The position numbers were made by a program, and so were the translations under genes. From positions 1,116,001 to 1,180,000 of the forward strand of contig JAHLMK010000009.1 of the NCBI GenBank assembly GCA_019915135.1: a stretch of 64,000 nt of DNA. Reading direction: 5' to 3'. This document shows, piece by piece, positions 44,725 through 54,808 of the stretch. Numbering within the stretch: position 1 is the stretch's first letter; each line of letters starts with the position of its first letter. Below the pieces are notes generated by a model. It made no database searches, had not been told where the DNA came from, and saw only the letters and a list, made by a program, of their open reading frames with translations. This stretch comes from Strobilurus pachycystidiatus (taxonomy: Eukaryota > Basidiomycota > Agaricomycetes > Agaricales > Physalacriaceae).

Positions 44725-45390
44725 TGTCATATCCATGCGTCATGACACAGAATTGAACCGGATCTTCGACTTACTCAGCCAGTCACGCGTCTCCTCGTGG
44801 CCCCATTAATCATCCATCCTTGCCAAGTCTTGCCAAGTCCAGCCGGGCCGCTCGGACCTCCGCACGTGATCCTTTACTTAGCATCTTTACCGCCAAACTT
44901 GCCATACCCTTGACCCAGACCATGCTGCCCTTTGCCCAATACATGTGGACCTCCGCTTGTGATCTTACTTATCTCCTTATGCATCTACTTACTCAATTCA
45001 GTATTTAAGCGCTTGTACTTTACCTATGTTTCCTCAGTTTGAATATTAACTTAGACGCTCCAGTCTAGTCTTCATCTCTTCTTTTTGTCTGAACTCAATT
45101 TGCGGAACTCCGCTCATTGGCCAAGACTTACATTCTCCAACTTGCGTTGTTTTTACGGACCTCCGAGCTCATCACTTGTCTCTTTCCTTTGGGTTTGCTC
45201 TTCCTTGGCGGACCTCCGGATTCAAGGCTCGACTCAAGAGACCAACCTGCTGAACGCAGGCAGCCCTGGTTCTGGACCACTGACAATCCTCAAGACCGGG
45301 CCTCCTGCAACTCTCACCACAACCGAGAGATAGCCGAACTACCGCTTGACGGGAATCCATAGAGTTGCAGGTGTGAAAACACGTGCCAAT
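44725..45390 (+). mobile_element. Possible solo LTR-like segment
   Basis: The stretch starts TGTCATATCCATGCG and is GC-richer than its surroundings. It repeats CGGACCTCCG several times, has a TATTTAAG box near 45000 and a pyrimidine-rich leader, and contains an inverted pair (CCTGCAACTCT at 45304, AGAGTTGCAGG at 45361). That is LTR-like, but the 3' end and a target duplication were not identified. Confidence 0.3.
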
Positions 45391-46429
45391 ACAGAATAGG
45401 TAAACCTTTTACCTTTTCTTTCTTTTAAACACTTCTACGCTTATTTTTTCACAGGCTCGGAGCACCGCTTGTGCTATGCTTACCGAGAAATCCGGTTTTG
45501 GACATTTGATTGACTTGGCTTGGGGCACGGTCTTAACAGCACCCTCGATTGAAAAAAAACATATTGAACTAATTTTCCTGCACGCACCAAAATTTCTCTC
45601 CACTGGATAACTTGGAGTTTGACCCCTCATCGGATACATTTATCACAACGAGCAAACATGCATGGCAGTCCTCAGCCAAATCCTGATTGCTGTGAAGGGC
45701 ATATGAGTCTCTACTGCGTTGCTTTGCTGACACTAGGGTGTTATATTACCTCCATCTTTGTTCTGTTTACCGCACACCTCACTATTGTCGCATTCAGAAA
45801 TCTGAACACTACCACCTTCCACAAAGCAGGCAGGATCATACTCTTCATGCTGCAGTTCCGCGACTACTTAAAACACAGGGAATTGATATCTCAGAGTTGC
45901 AACTAGGTGTTAGAAGCATTTTGTGAGGCGACTCTCCTTCTTATCAAAAAAATACCTCACTGTGCAAAGTCTCTTTGATCTTGACTATAAGGAGTTCATT
46001 TGACTACAGCTTAACCATCCAATTCTTATAGAACTTCCCAATTTTTCAATCCGGTGGTTGAGTTAGTGCGAGGACACCAAGACAGATGGCAATTTATGTC
46101 ATTTTTGCTTTATAGTATCCAAGGACAAGGCGAGAGTTCCTCGACTCCAAATTCTTCATGACAAGATACTTGCCGGAAGTCAGACACAGCACGTTGACTG
46201 CCCAGACTCTCCTCGGCCCTTTATGATTTGCCGAACCATTGCTAAAAATTGAGTCTTCACAGGTAATTTGAACATCTTCTTTTTTGAAAAATTGAAGTAC
46301 ATTACCAATCCCATCCTTTTCTCGCACAGTTACTCCATCACTATCATCCTCTCATTGACTGAAGTCGTCACTGTTGCTGAGAGTACATTGTTTCCCTTTT
46401 TTTTCCGATATTTGTTCAGAAGGCGCACA
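45391..46429. other. No recognised gene
   Basis: AT-rich sequence with short ORFs only. I see nothing that supports a gene or element. Confidence 0.4.
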
Positions 46430-46695
46430 CTGCATGAAACATATCATATTAATATAGTGAAAAAATGTAAAATTTCTTTAATATATTTTCACTTCAAAAA
46501 TAATGAAAATATTGTAAAATTACATGCAAATATAGTAAATATGTGCTTTATCTTGCTATAATCAGATGTATTCATCATATTTTCACTCACTTTTATGATA
46601 ATTTTATCATTTTTAAAGTGAAAAAATGCTAAAGAAATTTTACATTTTTTCACCATATCTTTAGCATAAATATGGTATGTTTCATGTAATGGCAG
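46430..46695. repeat. AT-rich inverted repeat (MITE-like)
   Basis: The left part (46430-46525) and the complement of the right part (46590-46695) share ATGAAACATA, GTGAAAAAATGTAAAATTTC and TTTTCACTT. The arms are about 100 bp with a short spacer, so the whole could fold on itself. It has no coding capacity and is probably a small non-autonomous element. Confidence 0.6.
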
Positions 46696-47129
46696 TGATT
46701 TCATGTCAGTATGCGTCCAGCATGCCTCGCTATGAAAGGGTATTCACTGCTCTGAAATATGGTTAAGAAGATTAATTTGTCTTGAAGTGAGTTAGCCAAA
46801 GATTCTTCTTGTCTCTGATGCTTGGCAAGTCTAGTGGTTGGGTTTAAGAAGGCATATTGCTTATGGAGTCAATGCTAACAAAGCGCTTACTAGAAGACAC
46901 CCATTCACCAAAAGACTCATTCAGAAACAGTGAGTAAATTATATTTGAAGCTGAACCTGCTCGCTGACTTTTCTCAGGGTCTGTATAATTCTCAAGAAGT
47001 TGTAAAATGTTTCATTGCACGCTTCATATGTAAAAATAGTGACAAAGATGCTATTCCTACCTTTCCTCTTTCTGATTGTCAAGCAGACTCCTAACATCAA
47101 ATTTATCATCACGTCTCGCTAACGGGAAG

Positions 47130-47690
47130 TCACACAACCACCAATTAAATGACCATAGTTCCAAACAAAATATTCGACATTGAAGATGATCACATCAATA
47201 TTGAGTAGACTAAAGCCTTTGTTGTAGTCAAAAAAGCCATCAAGTAAGTTAAAACTTCTAATTTGAAATGTGTCCCCTAATTTGTATCATTAGGAGCTGA
47301 AAGCACAAGCATGTTGATCTAGAAGACAAAACCAAAGATGAGGAAGATGCGAAGAAATCGAAGGTCGAAGAGAGCGATGCCATTTTAGACGTGTTTAACA
47401 AGAATGACAACTTGGACATGCCATCGAGCTCAGACAACAAGCCGGTACAAGCTACCATCATAAAAAGGCCGTAAAGTAAGCTAAAAAGCCAAATCTAAAA
47501 TGTGATCATTTGAAGTCGGAAGCGCAGGTGCGTTGACTCAGAAAGTGAAGAGGATGATAAGAACAATGTAGTTCTAGGCTTGTCAGAGGAAGATAGTAAT
47601 GTAAACATGCCATCAGGCTCAGTCAAGAAATCACTACAGCCGCTGAACCATACTGTTGAGAGGTAAACAAGGGACTCAGGAATTCCTCGC
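47130..47690 (+). other. Tandem repeats of an acidic exon module
   Basis: Two plus-strand exons (about 47292-47472 and 47516-47665), preceded by a shorter decayed one (about 47170-47240), share a plan. A basic start such as KHKHVDLED or KRRCVDSES is followed by an acidic middle, then NLDMPSSSDNK or NVNMPSGSVKK. Each is followed by GTAAA- or GTAAG-type donors and a short intron. They look like internal exon duplications in a gene of unknown function whose remaining exons I cannot trace. Confidence 0.4.
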
Positions 47691-48049
47691 ATCTATAGTT
47701 TATAGGTATCTATTTCTAAGAGACTGAAATTTAGATACTCTTCCATGATTGTGGTCTGCAATACGTTGTCAGCAATGAAGGTGTATCATGTCTCTGCTCG
47801 CACTAACTTACTCATATACATTTAACTTGTTTTATTGTTTCTTCCTAAAAGTTACCTGTAGATCTTCTCCCTCTGAGTACTTAACTGGATAAAGTAGGCG
47901 GCAAACACTTAAATATATTATGACATAGATCTGAAAACTTAGTAAAACATTTTCTAGGTGTAAAATAAGTCATTTTAAGCATTTTCAACTCCTTGGCCTC
48001 CTTAGAAACGCATTTGAACACAGATTAGAGATTTTTTTATATGGGTGAT
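47691..48049. other. No recognised gene
   Basis: AT-rich spacer between exon-like blocks. No motif was seen. Confidence 0.4.
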
Positions 48050-49375
48050 GAGATGTTACAATTTGTGATGCCGTGACAATACCGTCATACACTGACGACG
48101 TCTATCCATCATCTTGTCCTAGATGTTCTTCCAAAGACAAGACACCTCTTTCTACGGCATGGCCCATTTACGTTGACGTTTTGAATGCCTGGTATGATGT
48201 CTTTGTCTCTTTTCTTTGTCTTCTAAACTAAGTAACTGAATCAAAGTTAAACAGCAAACTTTCCCTCAAATCCACCAGTGCAGTTGTCAATAAAGATCAA
48301 GGATCACAATTGGCTGTGCAATACGGCCATTCTTGTCGTAAGTCCTTTCACAGTTTGTCGTGTATTCTTTTGCACTGACCATTCCGATGATACAGGCTTT
48401 GTCTAACCTCATATATGCAACCGAATGGAGGGGCAGGGCTCCCAATCAAGCTTACCACTACGGCATTGATTACCTCTTTTTGGGAACAGTTCAAGAGCTG
48501 GGAATTAATTCTATGGATATGAGTAAGGTGTGATCTTCTTCTACTTTACCGTCCTTACGTGCTTGCCAAATGTTCAAATTTCCATTTCAGCTTGAAGGCA
48601 CTTTTCATTATGCTTTCAAGATGTCCGCAGATTGCTTCAATAACCCATACAATGTTTGTGACTTGTACCAACAAATACAGATCAAACTTCTCAACATCTT
48701 CGAGTGAATTGGAGATAAATTTCTGCTTAACTATTTCCCTCAGCTATTCCCTTAGCCTCGAGACTGTGATGCATTGGGACAATATAGCGGGCACTCCGCA
48801 TGCTGACTTCTTGTATCAGGGACTTCCTTCATGCATTGAGTTGGCTGCTCGCGCTGATGTTATCTCAGTTGATCAGTTTCTTTGAGAATATTGAGACTCT
48901 GCACTATTTCTTTTCCTTCACGTTGCCTCATTGGTCGGCCTTCTTTTCCTCTCTCATCCAAGCAAGAGTCTCGTTCCTCTACTAATGCTTTCTCACAAAC
49001 AATTTACTTCTACAGATGAGAGCTACACCAAGTATTTCGCTGCTTCTGCCTAGAGTCTTCCTCTAACCTATAGCAATGAATCAGTCTTTTGGTGTAATAT
49101 ATTCATATTCCAGTCAAATCAACACTGTATTACATGACCAAGAAACACTTGTGGTTGTACTGTTAATGCAATATAGGGTGAAAGGCCTCGCAGCCCGTAT
49201 TGCACTTCTAGTGGACATGTGTCGGAGAGCTTTTGTAATGCATTTTCGGATTCTCTGAGCAAAGCACGGGTCCTCGGCAGCATAGCAGCACTGCTGGAGC
49301 CGTCTATGCCAACTATTGACGCCATATTTTTCTGCCTATTGATTGATTGGGATGATCTCAATCAATAAATTTGAA
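48050..49375 (+). pseudogene. Exon relics of an unknown protein, convergent to KDZ
   Basis: Successive plus-strand exons give SYTDDVYPSSCPRCSSKDK, then VQLSIKIKDHNWLCNTAILV, ALSNLIYATEWRGRAPNQAY, TVQELGINSMDMSK and LEGTFHYAFKMSADC, separated by GT-AG introns of 50-70 nt. A later stretch (HWDNIAGTPHADFLYQGLPS and onward) is interrupted by several stops. Exon-intron structure and aromatic residue content point to a once-functional protein of several hundred residues. I do not recognise the family. Confidence 0.45.
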
Positions 49376-49427
49376 TAAATACTAATAAATAGGACAAATG
49401 GAAATAAATTACACAATTCTGAATTAA

Positions 49428-51975
49428 TTCATTGCGCCACTCTCTAAATCTGCCCCTCAATCTGCCTCCAGCTCTTCCTGCACATCCTCCACTTCGCCTT
49501 CCAAGCAGTCCTCATTTGTGGCCTCAGCGTCATCATCTGCCAGCACGTCCTTGCCATCCTCCGTACTCAGTCCGCGCCACGTTGCCTGGAAGTGATTGGC
49601 CAGCCTAGCCCAATGCTTGCTCTGGCAGTAGTCGTATCCTCGTGCACCTTTGGAGCAGCACTCATCATCTCCTCAATCCTGCCATTGCTTAGACATCCAA
49701 CAGAGGTATACCACTATGCGCCGCATTACTTTCCTCAGCAATAAAACCTCCTCCGTCCAGCGACACATATGAGCATAGGACTTGCAACACTTGATGCAAA
49801 GGCCGTGCTCCAAGAAGTCCTTGTCTGCATCGTCAATCCCTAGCCAAATCCAGCTAGGCGTAGTTTTATATCCCTTGCCCGTTCCGGTGCTGGCAGATCC
49901 CTCCCTGTTCCTTTCAGCTTTGTTTGACACTGCTCTGCTTCTTCCACCGCGTCTGTTTCTCTCCTTGACAAGCGGAGCATCATCTCCCTCATCGAACATC
50001 CGGATGTCCTGGGGCCTGAGCTCCTTCCACACCTCTTCTCGCCCCACCACCTTGCCCTCCAGTAGCGCAAGCGCTGATCGCCTATCTTGAGAGTACTGAG
50101 CTGCATGCTGAGCAATCTTGATCTCATTCTGTTGTACGAGAGTTTGAGCCCGGGTTGAGGCGGCTTGGTGTCGGACGTGGGAAGAACAGCCAGTAAGCAT
50201 TCAAAATTTGACGGCAAGCTGCATACACAGGTCATCCAACGCCCATCCCAGCTGTCTCTTTCTCATTTCTAGCTCCACCTCCTCTACGCCACCTAAACAT
50301 CCGCCGGCCCAAAGATTCTCAGGCAACTCGGAGGGAGGAACTAGGGGAACGTCCTCTGCATGAACCATTTCCAAAGACGAGAACATTTGAGAAGATGTCC
50401 TCATATATCGAGAGGCGTCAAACATATACACGTTTTGCAGACTGCAATAGCAATTGATGCTGCAAGCGAGCTTTGTCCGCTTCTCCACAAGGTCAGTGAC
50501 TTGGAATGCAGTTTTGGACTTCTTGGATAGCTCCAGCTTCACATGAAATTGCGTTCTGACAGTTGTTTATAATCAGAAATGATGATGCATTTATAAAGAT
50601 TCACTGTTGATCTTGCAGGTCAAACACTTATATGACAAATTCATGAGCACTGACATTGTGAGCAAACACACTCCCACCATCCGTCTTCTTCTTATCTTGC
50701 TCTGCAAATTGTTTCCAGACTTCGGCCTGCGTCATCTCCTTGAACTTGGGCATAGAGTAGGGATTGAGTTTTGTGGCGTCTTTGTCAAAGTCATTGACCA
50801 TGCGCTTACACTCTCCAACTCTCGATGCTTAGCTGATAGAAAACTTCTGGAACGCTGCCGTTTGTGCGTTGCGCTCTAGAATGACCCGTAGTAAATATTT
50901 CTTCAAAAGTCGACTTATAATACATTATGGTCGGCTCCGTGCAACTTTGCAGGAAATCAACCGACGCGCCTAAAGCAAATAACTTGATAATATTCCAGTG
51001 ACCCTAGTGATCCTCTAACGTGTTACGACAATGTTCCGGCTCCATCTCCCAAGTACTGGTGAAAACTGGACCAATGTTTGCTCATGGTTGCTCAATCCCT
51101 TCCCCGTCTGTTTGCTCTGCGCCAAGCATGTAGTTGAGGGAAAAGTAAAGCATACAAAAGAGGAGGTGGTCTCGTATGTGAAGTTTGAAAATGCAGTAGC
51201 GGACGACCTAAAGGGTCAGCTCCAAGCAAAGTCCGCGAAGCATTTTTTGTAAATGCTCTGCCACATAATATTGTATAATCAGATCAGCTCCAGCAGGGAA
51301 TGAATGAAGCATATGAAGTTTGCTGTCAATGAATCTATATTTGCAAACCTGATCGAGGTATATAAGCTACCAAAGCTGAAGATGAATGAGGTGAGCTCTT
51401 ACCATTCTCCCTTCTGCAAGTCACAAACGGCATTGCGCATGACAAATTCATGGCGAGCACAAACGCCAAGCGCGACTCCAGTTGATGCGTAACCTTTGGA
51501 ATATTTTGTATTTGCCATGTTTATTGCCGCGAACCCGGAGCAAGAGCTCATCTATAAAAGTACGGTCAAAAGAGAAGAACCTTAAAAGTTTACACACTTA
51601 CATTTTTTTGGTCAGTCACCATTCTAAGATAATCATAAAGTTCCTTGACCTTGGAATAGTACGCCCACCCCTCCCCAAGCTGCAGATCCTTTGCTTTGCT
51701 GAACTTCATGAGTCTCTTTAATCAGAAACAGACATCAATGGCAATGAAGAGAATGTAAAGCCGCCGGATCTCTGAAGCGGCCGTAACCCAATCTTTTGGC
51801 AAGTTGATGTCGGAGTGTGGGCATGCCGGACAGACCACTACTAGCTTCCCTGACTCTGTCTGCTCCACCATACGGTCTGGATTGTTGCCTCGCCTGATGC
51901 GCTTGAGCATCTTTATGTGTTGCCACTGTCGCATGATGAGGAGAAAGGATTTATAACAATCCTAGAGAGTCACTG
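49428..51975 (-). pseudogene. KDZ-superfamily transposase pseudogene
   Basis: On the minus strand the first preserved part (51975-51722) reads MRQWQHIKMLKRIRRGNNPD and VVCPACPHSDINLPKDW, a Cys-Pro-X-Cys signature of the KDZ/CxC2 group. Next come MANTKYSKGYASTGVALGVC and, in another frame, GAEQTDGEGIEQPWANIGP, which holds acidic residues typical of the catalytic core. The C-terminal part (50542-49673) is helical and charged (KRTKLACSINCYCSLQNVYM; SWIWLGIDDADKDFL), ending near 49428. Many stops and frame changes disable it. KDZ elements are large DNA transposons known from fungi, where they have been reported in association with TET/JBP genes; no TET/JBP motif was seen here. Confidence 0.75.
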
Positions 51976-52126
51976 TGAGTGGGAAGATATGAGACGCTAG
52001 CCAAGCTTATTTACAGGTAAGCGACGGACACCTGTATTATCCGCAAGACACTCCAAAGCTGTATGGAGGGACTCGGCGCCCACCATCTTTGCTACGGGTA
52101 CTGCCTCCGGGAACCAGAACGCAGCC

Positions 52127-52795
52127 TTGGCAACTACTGGCGCCTCTTCCACTCCCATCACTCTCATGATGTCACCCGCACCATTCCAATCAACGTTGCC
52201 AGCTACGTCTTCTGCTCATTCAACTCTGTCTTCTCATGATGCGCCTGCTTCACCAAGGGTCTTGTCACAGCCATTTCTGCCGGCATCACCACAGCCATGG
52301 CCTCCACCACAGCCGTCTCCGCTGCCGTCACCGCAGCCTTTACCGCCGCCATCACCACAACTATTTCCTTCAAGACAATCTTCTCCGGAGGCTGAACTCT
52401 CTCTGCCGCCGCTTGCTCAGGCGAGTGGAGGAACTTCTAGCACTACAGTCTCCCAAAAACGTCCCCAGGAAGAAGTCAAACCCGCCCCAATTCTGAAGCG
52501 AGTTTGTTCTAAAGCTGCCAATAAGAACACAGAGACGGAAAAGAGTAGCTGGGAGAACCTGGTGCTTACAGAGGGAGTTAATAAGAAACTGAATTTTTGT
52601 CTTGCTGACCTTCAAGTGTGGAGAATGGGGGGAGAATTGGGAGAAGTTGATTCTGGCTTGGGCTCAGTTTGAGGGACGAGAGGAGGAGGTGATTGATGGC
52701 AAGCTAGAAATGGGGAAGAACCAGGATGGGCCATCGCTAACGCGTGGCAATACCGGGACACTGTTATTACAAAACGTTACCTGCATTCATAATTG
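52127..52795 (+). pseudogene. Hypothetical protein with proline-rich N-terminus
   Basis: From ATG 52127 the product is rich in Ser/Pro (a PLPSPQPLPPPSPQLFPSR run) and then KPAPILKRVCSKAANKNTE. The frame ends at 52672, but a second frame (52602-52795) continues plausibly with CGEWGENWEKLILAWAQFEG. A 1-nt frame change near 52610 is therefore likely. It ends at the 3' end of the convergent peptidase-like fragment. The layout, a proline-rich start followed by a short Trp-rich domain, recurs in agaricomycete repeat-associated proteins, but I assign no function. Confidence 0.4.
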
Positions 52796-52955
52796 ACGTT
52801 GGTAAAATGCTACACTTGCTTTTGCATTACCACATTTCATGAGATCATTCACTCGCTCATCATATGTACCATCCTCACTTGCTAATCGTCGCTGATAACC
52901 ATCATACTTCCATACTGATGCATTTGTATCTATCCACCTAGCAATGAAATGACCT
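52787..52955 (-). pseudogene. C-terminal part of a peptidase C19-like protein, cut by the LINE
   Basis: Minus-strand codons read HFIARWIDTNASVWKYDG and end VAFYQRQL at 52787. HF followed by an aromatic-rich strand resembles the catalytic-histidine region of ubiquitin-hydrolase-fold proteins, a resemblance from memory only. The AT-rich composition ends abruptly at about 52955, where GC-rich LINE sequence begins. The N-terminal part of the same gene lies beyond the LINE at 63412-63998. Confidence 0.5.
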
Positions 52956-53202
52956 CGGGAGGCCCCTTGATCCGCTACCATGACGAAAGCCACTTGGCGA
53001 TCGGAGTAGACGCGAAAAACGGTTCACACTAGAAGCACCACCACGTGCAAAGTCCTCCTCTGTACAACGGCTACCGCTACCATGGATAATAAATGACCAA
53101 CTGGCGGGGAACACTCATAGGACGTCGTGCGAGGCGGAACTCGCGATACAGGGAGCGGGAACCGTCAAAGAAACCGTCAAAGGAACCGACCAAAACAAAG
53201 GA

Positions 53203-54084
53203 ATGATGGAGAATAGATATCAAAGGAACCCGGACAAAACCTCTGACCAGAACCTTTCGCTAAGCCACACAACATACACACAGGAGACGATGCTCCCCAC
53301 TCGTTCCCCCCGCGCTAGCGATAGACGCCTTCCACCCGGAGCGTGTTTCTTCAACGCGTCCGGACACTGCGAGCAGGAAATCCCGGACCTACTAGCCAAA
53401 ACCGGGGCGCTCGTAATCTACCGAATGGGTTCCCCCTCCCCTCCTACTCCCAAGCGTCTCCTAGCTCAGCAGATGAGGAACGCGATTTGCAGCGTGTCGC
53501 GCGCCGGACGCGTCGCGGGCATACACCCGATCGCGAGGAATGATGACCCGTGGTCGCACTATAACTTCCCCGCCGAGATGGCGATAATCACAGGCCTAGA
53601 CACAGCCGACAGAGCCCTGCTCAACCAGGTCGGCGTGCTGCCTCCCGCGACGGCGGACGCTCCACGGTTCGCTATACACGACCCCCATGCGGTGGCAAAA
53701 GAAGTAGTGGCTGTACTCTTCGACTGGACAATGCAGGATGACAGTCCCCAGTCCCTAGACCGAGTACGCAGATACGCCATATACACCCTGTCGTCGAACG
53801 AGGAGCTCAACGCCTTCCTCGCAAGACACGTCGCTACACTCCCGGAACATCCGGCCGCCAACAGCCACATCATGGATGGCGTCTCCGTGAGCGCGTCTCC
53901 GATGAACCCCAACCCTTTCAACCCAGAGGGTGGATACGCATACATAGTCCGCATCCCCATTCCCTTCCAGAACATAGCTCTGATCCCAGTCTTCATCGAG
54001 ATGATCAACGAAGCCGGACTCCACGCGCCAAATGGATGGCAGGGGCGCGACGAGTGTTTCCTCCCGATTCTTTGTCACACGTGA
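53203..54084 (+). CDS. 5' gag-like ORF of the LINE
   Basis: A 293-aa ORF starts MMENRYQRNPDKTSDQNLSL; a second ATG at 53290 (MLPTRSPRAS) is an equally good start. Its middle aligns by eye with the gag domain of the next ORF: AIITGLDTADRALLNQVGV against FIVTGQTEREKAILLQNNGV, RFAIHDP against NFAFADP, and LFDWTMQDDSPQSLDRVRRY against LEGFTVGPEDHEKVRDAIV. It lacks the zinc knuckle. It ends at 54084, about 725 nt before ORF1. It may be a second nucleocapsid-like protein or the 5' remnant of a related element. Confidence 0.6.
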   Translation: MMENRYQRNPDKTSDQNLSLSHTTYTQETMLPTRSPRASDRRLPPGACFFNASGHCEQEIPDLLAKTGALVIYRMGSPSPPTPKRLLAQQMRNAICSVSRAGRVAGIHPIARNDDPWSHYNFPAEMAIITGLDTADRALLNQVGVLPPATADAPRFAIHDPHAVAKEVVAVLFDWTMQDDSPQSLDRVRRYAIYTLSSNEELNAFLARHVATLPEHPAANSHIMDGVSVSASPMNPNPFNPEGGYAYIVRIPIPFQNIALIPVFIEMINEAGLHAPNGWQGRDECFLPILCHT

Positions 54085-54808
54085 TACGGAATGGACCACC
54101 TCCGCGATGCGTGTGCGTATCAAACCTGATCGCCCAACCACGCCAGATAATGAATCATGTAAAATACGTACAAGGACAGCTCGCTCGCCTGACGGGCAAG
54201 GCGTGTAGACAGACCCACCACGCTCACGAGTCGATACTAAAATAAGTAAACCAATATGATGAAAGCAGAACCGCCATACAACAGATAGTCTAAAAGGATT
54301 GGGACAGATCCCAATAAACACAAGAATTGGTGAATAATATCGAGGGTGAAACACAAGACAAGCGGCCCGACGACAGCACGAGATCGGATAGCAGGGTGGG
54401 CATCCACTTAGAATGAAAGAAAGGTATAGATAGAAAACGATCAAAGCATGGAATATCAAATAGACGCGATGTGACGTCACACACGTGCTGTACGCGTTCC
54501 CTTCCTCCTCCCATCATCACACTTGGGTCCAAATGGCGACGCTCTACCGCTTGCAACCAAACTCGGTCGATCTCTCGGTCTCCGCCAACTCCTCTTACCG
54601 CTAAACAGGCTCAGATTTACCACCTCCGAGGATGGCGAGCTCGAAACCCTTCCGATACACCACGGAGCTTATCCCAACAATTGGCCTGCGAAACGAAGGG
54701 CACGGATTCGACCACGACCTACAAGTAGTTTACGCAATCGAAAATAATCTTCCCCTCCCCCACCTCCCTCGAAAACCAAGACACCACAGATCGCACCTCA
54801 AACGACAA

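Noticed and set aside
44725..45390. A confident LTR
   Set aside because: Only a TATA-like box and a TGT start were found; no 3' end or duplication.
49428..51975. TET/JBP-type dioxygenase near KDZ
   Set aside because: No HxD-type iron-binding motif was seen in any frame around the KDZ relic.
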